From contig JACQUN010000070.1 in NCBI GenBank assembly GCA_016210285.1, positions 1-5,297 of the forward strand: a DNA stretch of 5,297 nt, read 5' to 3'. The notes below the pieces were generated by a model. The model did no database searches and was not told the DNA's origin. It worked only from the letters and a program-made list of their open reading frames with translations. This document shows positions 1-5,197 of this stretch, in pieces (the stretch's first letter is position 1; the number at the start of each line of letters is the position of its first letter). A program made the position numbers and the translations under genes. The stretch is from Chloroflexota bacterium. Lineage in GTDB: Bacteria > Chloroflexota > Dehalococcoidia > UBA1127 > JACQUN01.

Positions 1-713
1 CAGTACTTGGGGGCGTAGGCATCGGAGCCGATGTACACGTTGGGGTGCTTCCAGGCCACCGAGATCATCTCCTCCACCCAGGGCCAGCCCGTGTGGATGC
101 CGACGAGCTTCAGCTCAGGCAGGTCGCAGGCGATGGTGTCCAGCAGGATGGGTCGCCCCACGCTCCGGAAGGGGGGCCGATCCTTGAGGTAGATGAGGCA
201 GTGGCCCACCTGCATCTGGATGGGGACGTCCAGCTCCACGCACTTGGCGTAGAAGGGGTAGTACTTGCGATGGTCAGGCTCCATCCGGAACCAGTGGGGA
301 TACAGGTGGGCACCGACAAACCCCAGTTCTTTCACACCCCACTCCAGCTCTTTGACCCCCTCCATTCCCTCCCAGGGGTCAATTCCTGCCAGGCCACAGA
401 AGCGGTTGGGGTACTTCTTCACCGCCGCGTACACCTCCTCGTACGGGGTCGAGTCCATGAACCCCTCGTACTTGGAGCCCATCTTCGTGGCGATGAGGAA
501 CGCCTTGTCAATGCCTGCACGGTCCATCTTCTCGACCAACTGTTCAAGGGTCAATCCCCTGCGCACGTTGTCTGGCCGGTGCAGCCGCTCCTGCAGAATC
601 CACTCATGCTTTCGCTTCGCCAGAAGCTCGGGTGTCGAGAGGTTGCAGACGGCGTCAATAGCCTTGGCCTTCACCCCCTCCGATGTCTGGCGCGCGCGCT
701 GCCGGGTTGCCAT
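1..713 (-). CDS. Amidohydrolase-2 family (COG2159-like) TIM-barrel protein, C-terminus cut by window edge
   Basis: The reading frame has no stop from its ATG at 713 to the left edge, giving 237 residues of a partial protein. The start is firm: an in-frame TAG lies two codons upstream, and a GAGGAGG-type ribosome site lies about ten bases before the ATG. Recognisable family blocks are FCGLAGIDPWEG (105-116), VPIQMQVGH (163-171), the run PELKLVGIHTGWPWVEEM (199-216) and HPNVYIGSDAYAPKY (223-237). These match the metal-dependent hydrolase/decarboxylase fold of amidohydrolase-2 proteins, where His171 and His207 would be ligand or active-site positions. Oddly, the N-terminal strand, which usually carries Asp-x-His-x-His, reads IDAVCNL (19-25), so both histidines are replaced (Val22, Asn24). 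No signal peptide is visible, so a cytoplasmic location is likely. It is the last visible gene of the minus-strand operon. The fold assignment is good; the substrate is unknown and loss of metal-dependent activity is possible. Confidence 0.85.
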   Translation of the reverse strand, partial: MATRQRARQTSEGVKAKAIDAVCNLSTPELLAKRKHEWILQERLHRPDNVRRGLTLEQLVEKMDRAGIDKAFLIATKMGSKYEGFMDSTPYEEVYAAVKKYPNRFCGLAGIDPWEGMEGVKELEWGVKELGFVGAHLYPHWFRMEPDHRKYYPFYAKCVELDVPIQMQVGHCLIYLKDRPPFRSVGRPILLDTIACDLPELKLVGIHTGWPWVEEMISVAWKHPNVYIGSDAYAPKY

Positions 714-742
714 AAACTAGCCCCTCCTCGTACTGCATTTTG

Positions 743-757
743 CTCAGGTCCCCTGAG
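743..757. repeat. Small intergenic hairpin between thiolase and amidohydrolase genes
   Basis: CTCAGG and CCTGAG form a perfect 6-bp stem around a 3-base loop in the 68-base gap after the thiolase stop. Read on the minus strand it is followed by CAAAAT rather than a T-run, so it does not look like an intrinsic terminator. It could stabilise or process a transcript covering both genes, but that is inference from position only. Confidence 0.4.
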
Positions 758-781
758 GGCCCTGTGGTTAGCCACCTATGT

Positions 782-1969
782 TTACCCCAGGTTCTCCATC
801 ACCATGGCGATGCCCTGGCCCCCTCCGATGCAGAGGGTGGCGAGGCCATAGTGGGCATGGCGCCGCCCCATCTCATGGAGCAAGGTCACCAGAATGCGGG
901 TGCCGCTGCATCCGATGGGGTGGCCCAGCGCAATGGCACCACCGTTGACGTTGACCCTTTCCCAGTCCAGGCCCAGCTCCCTGCCCACCGCAAGGGACTG
1001 AGCAGCAAAGGCTTCGTTCAGCTCGATGAGGTCCATATCCTCGAGGCGCAGACCAGCCTTTGCCAGGGCTTTCCGCACGGCGGGGACGGGACCCATGCCC
1101 ATGACCTCGGGGGGAACCCCGGCTGAGGCGTAGCTGCGCACCACCCCCAGGGGCTTCAGCTTCAGCTCCTGGGCGTGCCGTGCGGACATCACCACCACCG
1201 CCGCAGCGCCGTCGTTGATACCAGAGGCGTTGCCTGCGGTTACGCTGCCATCATCCTTGAAGGCAGGGCGCAGCCGTGCCAGGCGTTCGGACGTGGTGTC
1301 AGGACGGGGGTGCTCATCACGGTCCACCACCTTGGCCTCTCCCCTGGGCTGGGGCACCGTGACAGGAACCACCTCCTGGGCGAAGCGTCCCTGCTGCCAT
1401 GCCTGGGCCACCCGCGCCTGGCTGCGCGCGGAGAACTCGTCCATCTGCTGCCGGGTGATCTCATACCTGGCAGCGACGTTCTCTGCGGTTACTCCCATGT
1501 GGCAGTCTGCCAGGGCACACCAGAGGCCGTCGCGCAGCAGGGTGTCCTCCAACTCGCCGTGCCCCAGGCGATAGCCCCAGCGTGCCTTGGGGAGGAGATA
1601 CGGGGCACGGCTCATGCTCTCCATCCCTCCGGCCACCACGACCTGGGCATCCCCCAGGCGAACCGCCTGAGCCGCCAGGGCCACGGTCTTGAGGCCAGAG
1701 CCACAGACCTTGTTGACCGCGGTCGCGGGGACCTCCACTCCCAGCCCTGCTGCAAGAGCAGCCTGGCGCGCGGGGTTCATCCCAGCGCCGGCGGAGAGGA
1801 CGTTGCCCATGAGAACCTCGTCCACCTCCTGCATGCGCAGGTTCGCCCGCTTGAGAGCCTCGCCCACAGCGATGGCCCCCAGCTTGTGGAGGGGGACCTC
1901 CGACAGCCCGCCGCCAAAGGCGCCGATAGGCGTTCGAACTGCACTGACGATAACCGCGTCGTCTGCCAC
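782..1969 (-). CDS. Acetyl-CoA C-acetyltransferase (thiolase)
   Basis: This 395-residue protein is a full-length thiolase; the biosynthetic-type family is usually about 390-395 residues. It should interconvert two acyl-CoA molecules and a 3-ketoacyl-CoA plus CoA in the cytoplasm. The catalytic set is intact: nucleophile Cys89 in NKVCGSGLK, the CoA-contact His157-Met158 in CHMGVTAEN, the block [13 protein letters not shown] (244-256), NEAF at 318-321, His350 in [14 protein letters not shown] and Cys380 in CIGGGQG. The start is GTG at 1969, with AAGGGG about six bases upstream and an in-frame TAG in the spacer, so no earlier start is available. The stop is TAA at 782-784. It begins 21 bases after the MDR dehydrogenase stop, which implies co-transcription. 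Chain-length preference cannot be told from the sequence: acetoacetyl-CoA thiolase is the default, but a longer 3-ketoacyl-CoA substrate is possible. Confidence 0.96.
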   Translation of the reverse strand: MADDAVIVSAVRTPIGAFGGGLSEVPLHKLGAIAVGEALKRANLRMQEVDEVLMGNVLSAGAGMNPARQAALAAGLGVEVPATAVNKVCGSGLKTVALAAQAVRLGDAQVVVAGGMESMSRAPYLLPKARWGYRLGHGELEDTLLRDGLWCALADCHMGVTAENVAARYEITRQQMDEFSARSQARVAQAWQQGRFAQEVVPVTVPQPRGEAKVVDRDEHPRPDTTSERLARLRPAFKDDGSVTAGNASGINDGAAAVVVMSARHAQELKLKPLGVVRSYASAGVPPEVMGMGPVPAVRKALAKAGLRLEDMDLIELNEAFAAQSLAVGRELGLDWERVNVNGGAIALGHPIGCSGTRILVTLLHEMGRRHAHYGLATLCIGGGQGIAMVMENLG

Positions 1970-1990
1970 GCGGCACCCCTTTCTAGCTTT

Positions 1991-3037
1991 CTAGCTGGAA
2001 GCCGGGACATAGACCAGCTTGCCCACCACCTCGTCCTGCTCCATCATCGCCTGGCCTCTGGGCACGTCCTTCAGGGGCAGCACCTGGTGGACCACGGGCC
2101 GGATCTGGCCGCTCTCAACGAAGCGAAGGGCCTGGAGCAGCTCCGCCTTGTTCCCCATGTGCGATCCCAGAAAGTTCAACTGCTTGTTCCACAGGAAACG
2201 GATGTCGGTCACAGCCTCGAAGCCGGAGGTGGCGCCACAGGTCACCAGGGTGCCACCCCAGCGAAGGGAGCGGATGCTGGTGGGAAAGGTGGCCTGCCCC
2301 ACATGCTCGAACGCCACGTCCACGCCCCGCCGGGCGGTGATCTGCCGCACCTCGTCGTACACGTCCTGCCTGGACCGGTTGATGCAGTGGGCAGCCCCCA
2401 GCTCCTGGGCCTTGGCCAGCTTCGCATCGGAGGAGGCGACAGCGATGGCCCTGGCGTTGAACAGCTTGCAGATCTGTATCGCCACCGTTCCCAGACCCCC
2501 AGCAGCGCCCCACACCAGGACGAAGTCCCCCGGCTGGATGCGGGCGCGGCTCACCAGCATGCGCCACGCCGTCATCAGCACCAGCGGGAGGGAGGCCGCC
2601 TCCTCCCAGGAGAGGCCCTTGGGCTTGGGAAGGATGTTGGCAGCAGGGACCCGAGCGTACTCGGCGTGGCCGCCATCCAGGGGTCCGGTCTGGAACCCCC
2701 ATATCTTGAAGCTGCGGCAGAAGAACTCCTGGCCACCCGTGCACGCCTCGCAGGTGCGGCAGCTCAGGGAGGGGTGGACGACCACCTCGTCCCCCACCTT
2801 GACGCCGGTGACGCCACTCCCCAGGGCGGCGACCACCCCGGCGGCGTCGCTCCCAGAGACATGGGGCAGGAGAATCTCCATCCCCGGCAGGCCCCGCCGG
2901 GCCCAGATGTCGTTGTAGTTGGCGGAAGCGGCCCGCACCCGGATAAGGACCTCGCCCGGACTGGCGGCGGGCTCTGGGATGTCCTTGTACTGCAGGACCT
3001 CTGGACCGCCCTGCTTCTCGAACACGACTGCCTTCAT
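1991..3037 (-). CDS. MDR-superfamily zinc-type dehydrogenase / enoyl-CoA reductase-like oxidoreductase
   Basis: This 348-residue medium-chain dehydrogenase/reductase has a GroES-like N-terminal domain (about 1-130) and a Rossmann domain with GAAGGLG at 177-183. Four cysteines, Cys93, Cys96, Cys99 and Cys107, form the structural zinc lobe. The catalytic zinc site of true alcohol dehydrogenases is absent: the first-ligand position lies in NYNDIWARRG (40-49) and the usual GHE reads GSD (62-64). It is therefore probably an NAD(P)H-dependent reductase of the quinone reductase / acryloyl-CoA / crotonyl-CoA reductase branch. IWGFQT (112-117), LPKPKGLSWEEAA (136-148) and GSHMGN (291-296) resemble that branch. 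ATG at 3037 is preferred because AAGGAG lies seven bases upstream (3045-3050) and MKAVVF is the family's normal beginning. An in-frame ATG at 3094 would add 19 atypical residues. It is first in the operon with the thiolase, which supports a CoA-linked substrate. An ordinary aldehyde or ketone reductase remains possible. Confidence 0.9.
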   Translation of the reverse strand: MKAVVFEKQGGPEVLQYKDIPEPAASPGEVLIRVRAASANYNDIWARRGLPGMEILLPHVSGSDAAGVVAALGSGVTGVKVGDEVVVHPSLSCRTCEACTGGQEFFCRSFKIWGFQTGPLDGGHAEYARVPAANILPKPKGLSWEEAASLPLVLMTAWRMLVSRARIQPGDFVLVWGAAGGLGTVAIQICKLFNARAIAVASSDAKLAKAQELGAAHCINRSRQDVYDEVRQITARRGVDVAFEHVGQATFPTSIRSLRWGGTLVTCGATSGFEAVTDIRFLWNKQLNFLGSHMGNKAELLQALRFVESGQIRPVVHQVLPLKDVPRGQAMMEQDEVVGKLVYVPASS

Positions 3038-3084
3038 GCCGCATCTCCTTGGGCGGTAGGGAAGGGGCCACTCGCGCCACGACG

Positions 3085-3113
3085 ACTTTAGCACAAGCAG
3101 GGGGAGGGTGCAA
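3085..3113 (-). promoter_or_regulatory. Candidate sigma70-type promoter for the dehydrogenase-thiolase-amidohydrolase operon
   Basis: Read on the minus strand, TTGCAC (3113-3108) is followed after exactly 17 bases by TAAAGT (3090-3085). TGC immediately upstream of TAAAGT gives an extended -10. Transcription would begin near 3078, leaving a leader of about 40 bases before the ATG at 3037. The -35 matches the consensus at only three positions and the -10 at four, so this is moderate support from spacing and placement. Confidence 0.4.
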
Positions 3114-3123
3114 GAAGCGGGTT

Positions 3124-3153
3124 GCCCTCATCCCCCTGACCCCCTTCTCCTAC
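3124..3153. repeat. Half copy of a dispersed C-run repeat, cut at the MITE edge
   Basis: The stretch starting CCTCATCCCCCTGACCCCC and ending CTTCTCCTAC closely resembles the left arm of the palindrome at 3395-3420 and the one at 5079-5103. Here the matching G-rich right arm is missing: the copy stops directly where the TAGTGTCCTGAGTC end of the next element begins. It looks like an older repeat interrupted or truncated by the insertion. Confidence 0.5.
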
Positions 3154-3319
3154 TAGTGTCCTGAGTCAGAAGAAGCATGTATATTTCGACCCGCCCTTCG
3201 ACAAGCTCAGAACGAACGGTTTTCCCGTTCGTGGTGAGCCCGTCGAACCATGAACGGGGGCACTGCAACTCTAATGCCCCCCCATTATGTATGAAACGGA
3301 TTAGCAACTCAGGACACCA
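3154..3319. mobile_element. MITE-like element A (about 166 bp)
   Basis: The left end TAGTGTCCTGAGTC (3154-3167) is repeated in inverted orientation at 3306-3319 as AACTCAGGACACCA, with 12 of 14 bases matching. The interior has no reading frame of note and consists mainly of the large palindrome at 3197-3247. Short size, terminal inverted repeats, TA or TA-like termini and no transposase fit a non-autonomous element, possibly of an IS630/Tc1-mariner-like family that targets TA. That family name is inference. The right end shares its terminal dinucleotide with element B. Confidence 0.6.
3197..3247. repeat. TTCGACAAGCTCAG-type palindromic repeat
   Basis: Arms 3197-3219 and 3225-3247 pair at 19 of 23 positions around a short T-rich loop. 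The right arm can alternatively fold with CCATGAACGG (3248-3257), with 9 of 10 bases matching. Sequences of this wording (TTCGACAAGCTCAG ... CCGTTCGTGGTGAGC) are, from general familiarity, a REP-like repeat seen in many unrelated bacterial genomes. Here it forms the core of element A. Confidence 0.65.
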
Positions 3320-3408
3320 GTGTCATGAGTCCCTGTTTCTTTGAAAAAGTGGAGTCCCTCTCTCGGGAAAACGCATCCTTCTGAGGGGCAGATACCTCAC
3401 CCCCATAG

Positions 3409-3432
3409 CCCCCTCTCCTGCAGGAGAGGGGG
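3409..3432. repeat. Perfect 24-bp palindrome inside element B
   Basis: CCCCCTCTCCTG (3409-3420) is followed directly by its exact inverse complement CAGGAGAGGGGG (3421-3432), including a central CTGCAG. A near copy (11 of 12 pairs) occurs at 5092-5115, so this is a dispersed palindromic unit rather than a private feature of one locus. Confidence 0.75.
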
Positions 3433-3443
3433 AAGAGACGAAT

Positions 3444-3460
3444 CTGGGGGACACCCCCAG
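3444..3460. repeat. Hairpin CTGGGGG-ACA-CCCCCAG
   Basis: A perfect 7-bp stem encloses the loop ACA. The same GGGG-ACA-CCCC core recurs at 5130-5140, at a similar distance after the larger palindrome, so the two hairpins travel together as one repeat module. Confidence 0.65.
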
Positions 3461-3472
3461 GCCCCCGGCAGG

Positions 3473-3504
3473 GGCGTGGCCACTGCACCCGCAGTGGCCA
3501 CGCC
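3473..3504. repeat. Perfect 14-bp stem hairpin near the right end of element B
   Basis: GGCGTGGCCACTGC (3473-3486) and GCAGTGGCCACGCC (3491-3504) pair perfectly across the loop ACCC. The following bases are TTATTC, not a T-run. It could slow transcription across the region, but it is more simply read as an internal palindrome of the element. Confidence 0.65.
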
Positions 3505-3535
3505 TTATTCAACCTTCTAACGACTCAGGACACTA

Positions 3536-3747
3536 GGGCGGCCCTGGCTGTGGCCATCCACCTCCTCGGCGCAATCTGCCATGTCGTCCCCGGCGTCCAC
3601 CTTGCTCAAGGGCTCCCCTCTCTCCGCCGTGGCCCTCCGTCCAACAGGGCATATCGAGGGGGAGCGGAGCCGTCCAACCCCTTCGGGATACACTTCGGGC
3701 ACCCCGGGGATGCATCCCAAGGGATATTGCCCTGGGCCCCCCAAGTA
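3536..3747. other. Unassigned intergenic segment; no supported gene
   Basis: Short open frames exist on both strands, but none has a recognisable domain, a clear ribosome site or a family-like protein. Those on the minus strand simply read through into the terminal repeat of element B or stop at its edge. The segment contains a doubled CTTCGGG within about 25 bases and an imperfect hairpin, CCCAAGGG (3716-3723) with CCCTGGG (3730-3736). A decayed gene end cannot be excluded. Confidence 0.5.
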
Positions 3748-3760
3748 TGGTAAAGATGAG

Positions 3761-3789
3761 TTGCATAAATGTAAACAATAGTGTATAAT
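3761..3789 (+). promoter_or_regulatory. Strong sigma70-like promoter for the sensor kinase
   Basis: TTGCAT (3761-3766) and a perfect TATAAT (3784-3789) are separated by exactly 17 bases. The block is conspicuously AT-rich within GC-rich surroundings. Transcription would start near 3796, leaving a leader of about 80 bases before the kinase ATG at 3877. The early leader can form a small GACCC/GGGTC hairpin (3810-3829). Confidence 0.75.
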
Positions 3790-3809
3790 TGGTAATGTCT
3801 AGTTTACCA
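3790..3809. promoter_or_regulatory. Candidate operator dyad over the kinase transcription start
   Basis: TGGTAA (3790-3795) and its inverse TTACCA (3804-3809) are spaced by eight bases and straddle the predicted start site. A third half-site, TGGTAAA, lies upstream of the -35 at 3748-3754 and is the exact inverse of TTTACCA at 3803-3809. The placement suits a dimeric repressor or autoregulation by the two-component system. No cognate regulator is identified, so this is inference from symmetry and position. Confidence 0.4.
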
Positions 3810-3876
3810 GACCCGGGAGCGTTGGGGTCGTCTCAGGTTCGCCTCTACAAGCGGGCAGCAGGAGGAGTGCGGTGCC

Positions 3877-4968
3877 ATGCGGCAGCTAGAGCTCCGTCCC
3901 CTGCAACTGGATGCAGTGTTGGCCGACGCCGTGGAAGACCTGCGCGTCACGGTTGGGGCGGCCAGCGTTTGCCTTTTCTGCGGCGCTGCCGAGGGAGCCT
4001 GTGCCAGCCCGAACAGGCCTGAGCCGGGGAGTGCAGAGGTCCGCACCTGCACGCCATGCGATGGCTGCGGGCACTCCCCGGAAGCGGGGTCGGAGGCCCT
4101 GGTTGTCTCTCCCCACGAGACTGGCAACGTCGGCGTGTTCTTCTGCATGTCATGCCGGATGACGACCGGTGAGACGCTGACCCTTCACCTGGGCTTCCCA
4201 GATGCCTCTCTGGGGAGCGCACGGCGTGAGGGCAAGCTGGCCCGGCTCGCCCTTCCTGTGTTTATGTGGGCCAGGGGTGCTGTGGAGGGCCAGACGGCAG
4301 AAACACGCATGGCGCAGCTTGAAAACCGCTTCCGTGCTGAGCTTCTGCGCGCCATGGAAGCCCAGGAGCAGGATCGTGAGTGGCTGTCCTACGAGATTCA
4401 CGACCGCGTGGCGCAGACGCTGGCCTCCGTGTTCCAGCAACTTCAAAGCGTTGAGTCCATGGCGCGCGCCAGCCCGGAGATCCGGCACGTGGCAGTGCGG
4501 GCCTCAGTTCTCCTTCGAGAGGCGATTCGTGAGGCCCGGAGTATCATGAACAACCTCCATCCCCCAGTCCTCCATGAAGTAGGGCTGGGCCCCCTGCTGG
4601 AAGAGGAGCTACGCCGACTGGAGGAGGACACCGGCTGCCGGGTCAAGGCAGCGTTGGACGGCCACGTGCGTCTGCCCCGGGACGTGGAGCTGGTCCTCTA
4701 CCGCATCGCCCACGAGGCCCTTATCAACATTCGGCGCCACGCTGCCGCCAGGGATGTGGCTTTTTCTCTGGCGTGCGGCTCAGAGGGCGTCCAGCTTCTG
4801 GTGGAAGACGATGGGGTGGGCTTCGATCTCCCCAAGGCCCTGGCAACCACGCGCGTCGGTGGCCTCATGAGCATGCAGCGCAGGGCCGAGCTCGCCGGCG
4901 GGAGCTGCAGCGTAGAGAGCCACCCTGGACAAGGCACCAGGGTGGTGGTACGGATACCGACTCGGTAG
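3877..4968 (+). CDS. Soluble NarL-type sensor histidine kinase with cysteine-rich GAF-like sensor domain
   Basis: This 363-residue protein should autophosphorylate on histidine and pass phosphate to a NarL/LuxR-type response regulator. The C-terminal half has the HisKA_3 dimerisation block with His175 in EIHDRVAQTLASV. The HATPase fold follows: N-box Asn284 in HEALINIRRHA, G1 DDGVGFD (311-317), G2 GLMSMQRRAELAGG (329-342) and a closing GTRVVV. A helical linker (about 140-170) connects it to a GAF-like region (about 8-135). No membrane segment or signal peptide is visible, so sensing is cytoplasmic. The sensor part has eight clustered cysteines: 32, 35, 42, 58, 61, 64, 90 and 93. Their CxxC, CxxCxxC and CxxC patterns could hold a metal or Fe-S cluster or act as thiol switches. 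ATG at 3877 follows GGAGGAG (3861-3867) by nine bases. The presumed regulator partner starts 22-31 bases after the stop but is broken. The kinase assignment is firm; the ligand is unknown. Confidence 0.93.
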   Translation: MRQLELRPLQLDAVLADAVEDLRVTVGAASVCLFCGAAEGACASPNRPEPGSAEVRTCTPCDGCGHSPEAGSEALVVSPHETGNVGVFFCMSCRMTTGETLTLHLGFPDASLGSARREGKLARLALPVFMWARGAVEGQTAETRMAQLENRFRAELLRAMEAQEQDREWLSYEIHDRVAQTLASVFQQLQSVESMARASPEIRHVAVRASVLLREAIREARSIMNNLHPPVLHEVGLGPLLEEELRRLEEDTGCRVKAALDGHVRLPRDVELVLYRIAHEALINIRRHAAARDVAFSLACGSEGVQLLVEDDGVGFDLPKALATTRVGGLMSMQRRAELAGGSCSVESHPGQGTRVVVRIPTR

Positions 4969-4990
4969 GCGGGTGCAGGCCGACGGGGGG

Positions 4991-5119
4991 GTGACGCCGG
5001 TGAAAGAGGGTATCCGTGTGCTCTTGGTGGACGACTATCCCGTGGTCCGGGAGGGCCTCGTGATGAGAAACCCTTTTCGACCATTCCCCTGCCCCCTCCC
5101 TGGCCAGGAAGGGGGGTGA
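4991..5119 (+). pseudogene. Truncated NarL/LuxR-type response regulator (N-terminal remnant)
   Basis: After the kinase stop, a GTG-initiated frame encodes KEGIRVLLVDDYPVVREGLV, the classical first strand and helix of a response-regulator receiver domain. Asp14-Asp15 form the acidic pocket. From about base 5062 the match ends: the frame continues as unrelated, proline-rich MRNPFRPFP... and stops at TGA 5117-5119, for 42 residues in total. The phosphoacceptor aspartate (normally near residue 54) and the whole LuxR-type DNA-binding domain are missing. No other frame in 5063-5200 resumes a receiver sequence. The start may be GTG 4991 or GTG 5000; a G-run at 4985-4991 sits eight bases before the latter. 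The break coincides with repeat DNA like that in element B, so insertion is the likely cause. A missing remainder beyond the window, or an assembly junction, cannot be excluded. Confidence 0.75.
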
Positions 5120-5169
5120 ATTGTATCTAGGGGACACCCCCAGACCCTCGTCACAGGGGCTTCGCCCCT
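5079..5169. repeat. Second copy of the C-run/G-run hairpin module
   Basis: Three hairpins appear in order: CCCCCTCCCTGG with CCAGGAAGGGGG (5092-5115, 11 of 12 pairs), GGGG-ACA-CCCC (5130-5140) and AGGGGC-TTC-GCCCCT (5155-5169). The first two follow the same order and nearly the same wording as 3409-3460 in element B, including the shared GGGGACACCCCCAG string. This is therefore a diverged copy of one dispersed repeat, lying directly downstream of the break in the response-regulator gene. Confidence 0.65.
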
Positions 5170-5197
5170 CATGAACACCCCTTTATCAGCACCCTGC

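Larger units (their letters stand above)
3318..3535. mobile_element. MITE-like element B (about 218 bp), head to tail with A
   Basis: Its left end CAGTGTCATGAGTC (3318-3331) matches the A-type end at 12 of 14 bases. Its right end GACTCAGGACACTA (3522-3535) is the exact inverse of the left end of A. Just inside the right terminus, A and B also resemble each other (both read inward as GAGT-C/T-G-T/C-TA), which indicates the same orientation. The interior contains three strong hairpins (3409-3432, 3444-3460, 3473-3504) and no coding frame. Because the outermost ends of A and B are perfect partners, 3154-3535 could also move as one 382-bp unit. Confidence 0.6.

Noticed and set aside
45..851. Plus-strand open frame of 268 codons across the amidohydrolase and the intergenic gap
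   Set aside because: It is the reverse shadow of a well-supported amidohydrolase frame and has no family-like motif or convincing ribosome site.
1175..3091. Plus-strand open frame of 638 codons antisense to the thiolase and dehydrogenase genes
   Set aside because: It lies opposite two genes with complete catalytic motifs. Its His/Pro/Gly/Arg-rich translation shows no domain and is typical of an antisense shadow in GC-rich DNA.
3037..3094. Longer dehydrogenase starting at ATG 3094
   Set aside because: The extra 19 residues (MLKSSWREW...) are atypical for the family, and a good AAGGAG site sits at the right distance before ATG 3037.
3473..3511. Intrinsic terminator at the 14-bp hairpin
   Set aside because: The stem is strong, but no T-run follows on either strand and no gene ends just upstream. 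It fits better as an internal palindrome of the mobile element.
3154..3535. CRISPR array
   Set aside because: The repeats are inverted terminal sequences and single hairpins, not regularly spaced direct repeats with spacers, and no cas gene is present.
3517..3781. Several 60-80 codon frames on both strands between element B and the kinase promoter
   Set aside because: They overlap one another, have no recognisable domain, and the minus-strand ones run into or end at the MITE terminus. There is not enough to call a gene or a specific pseudogene.
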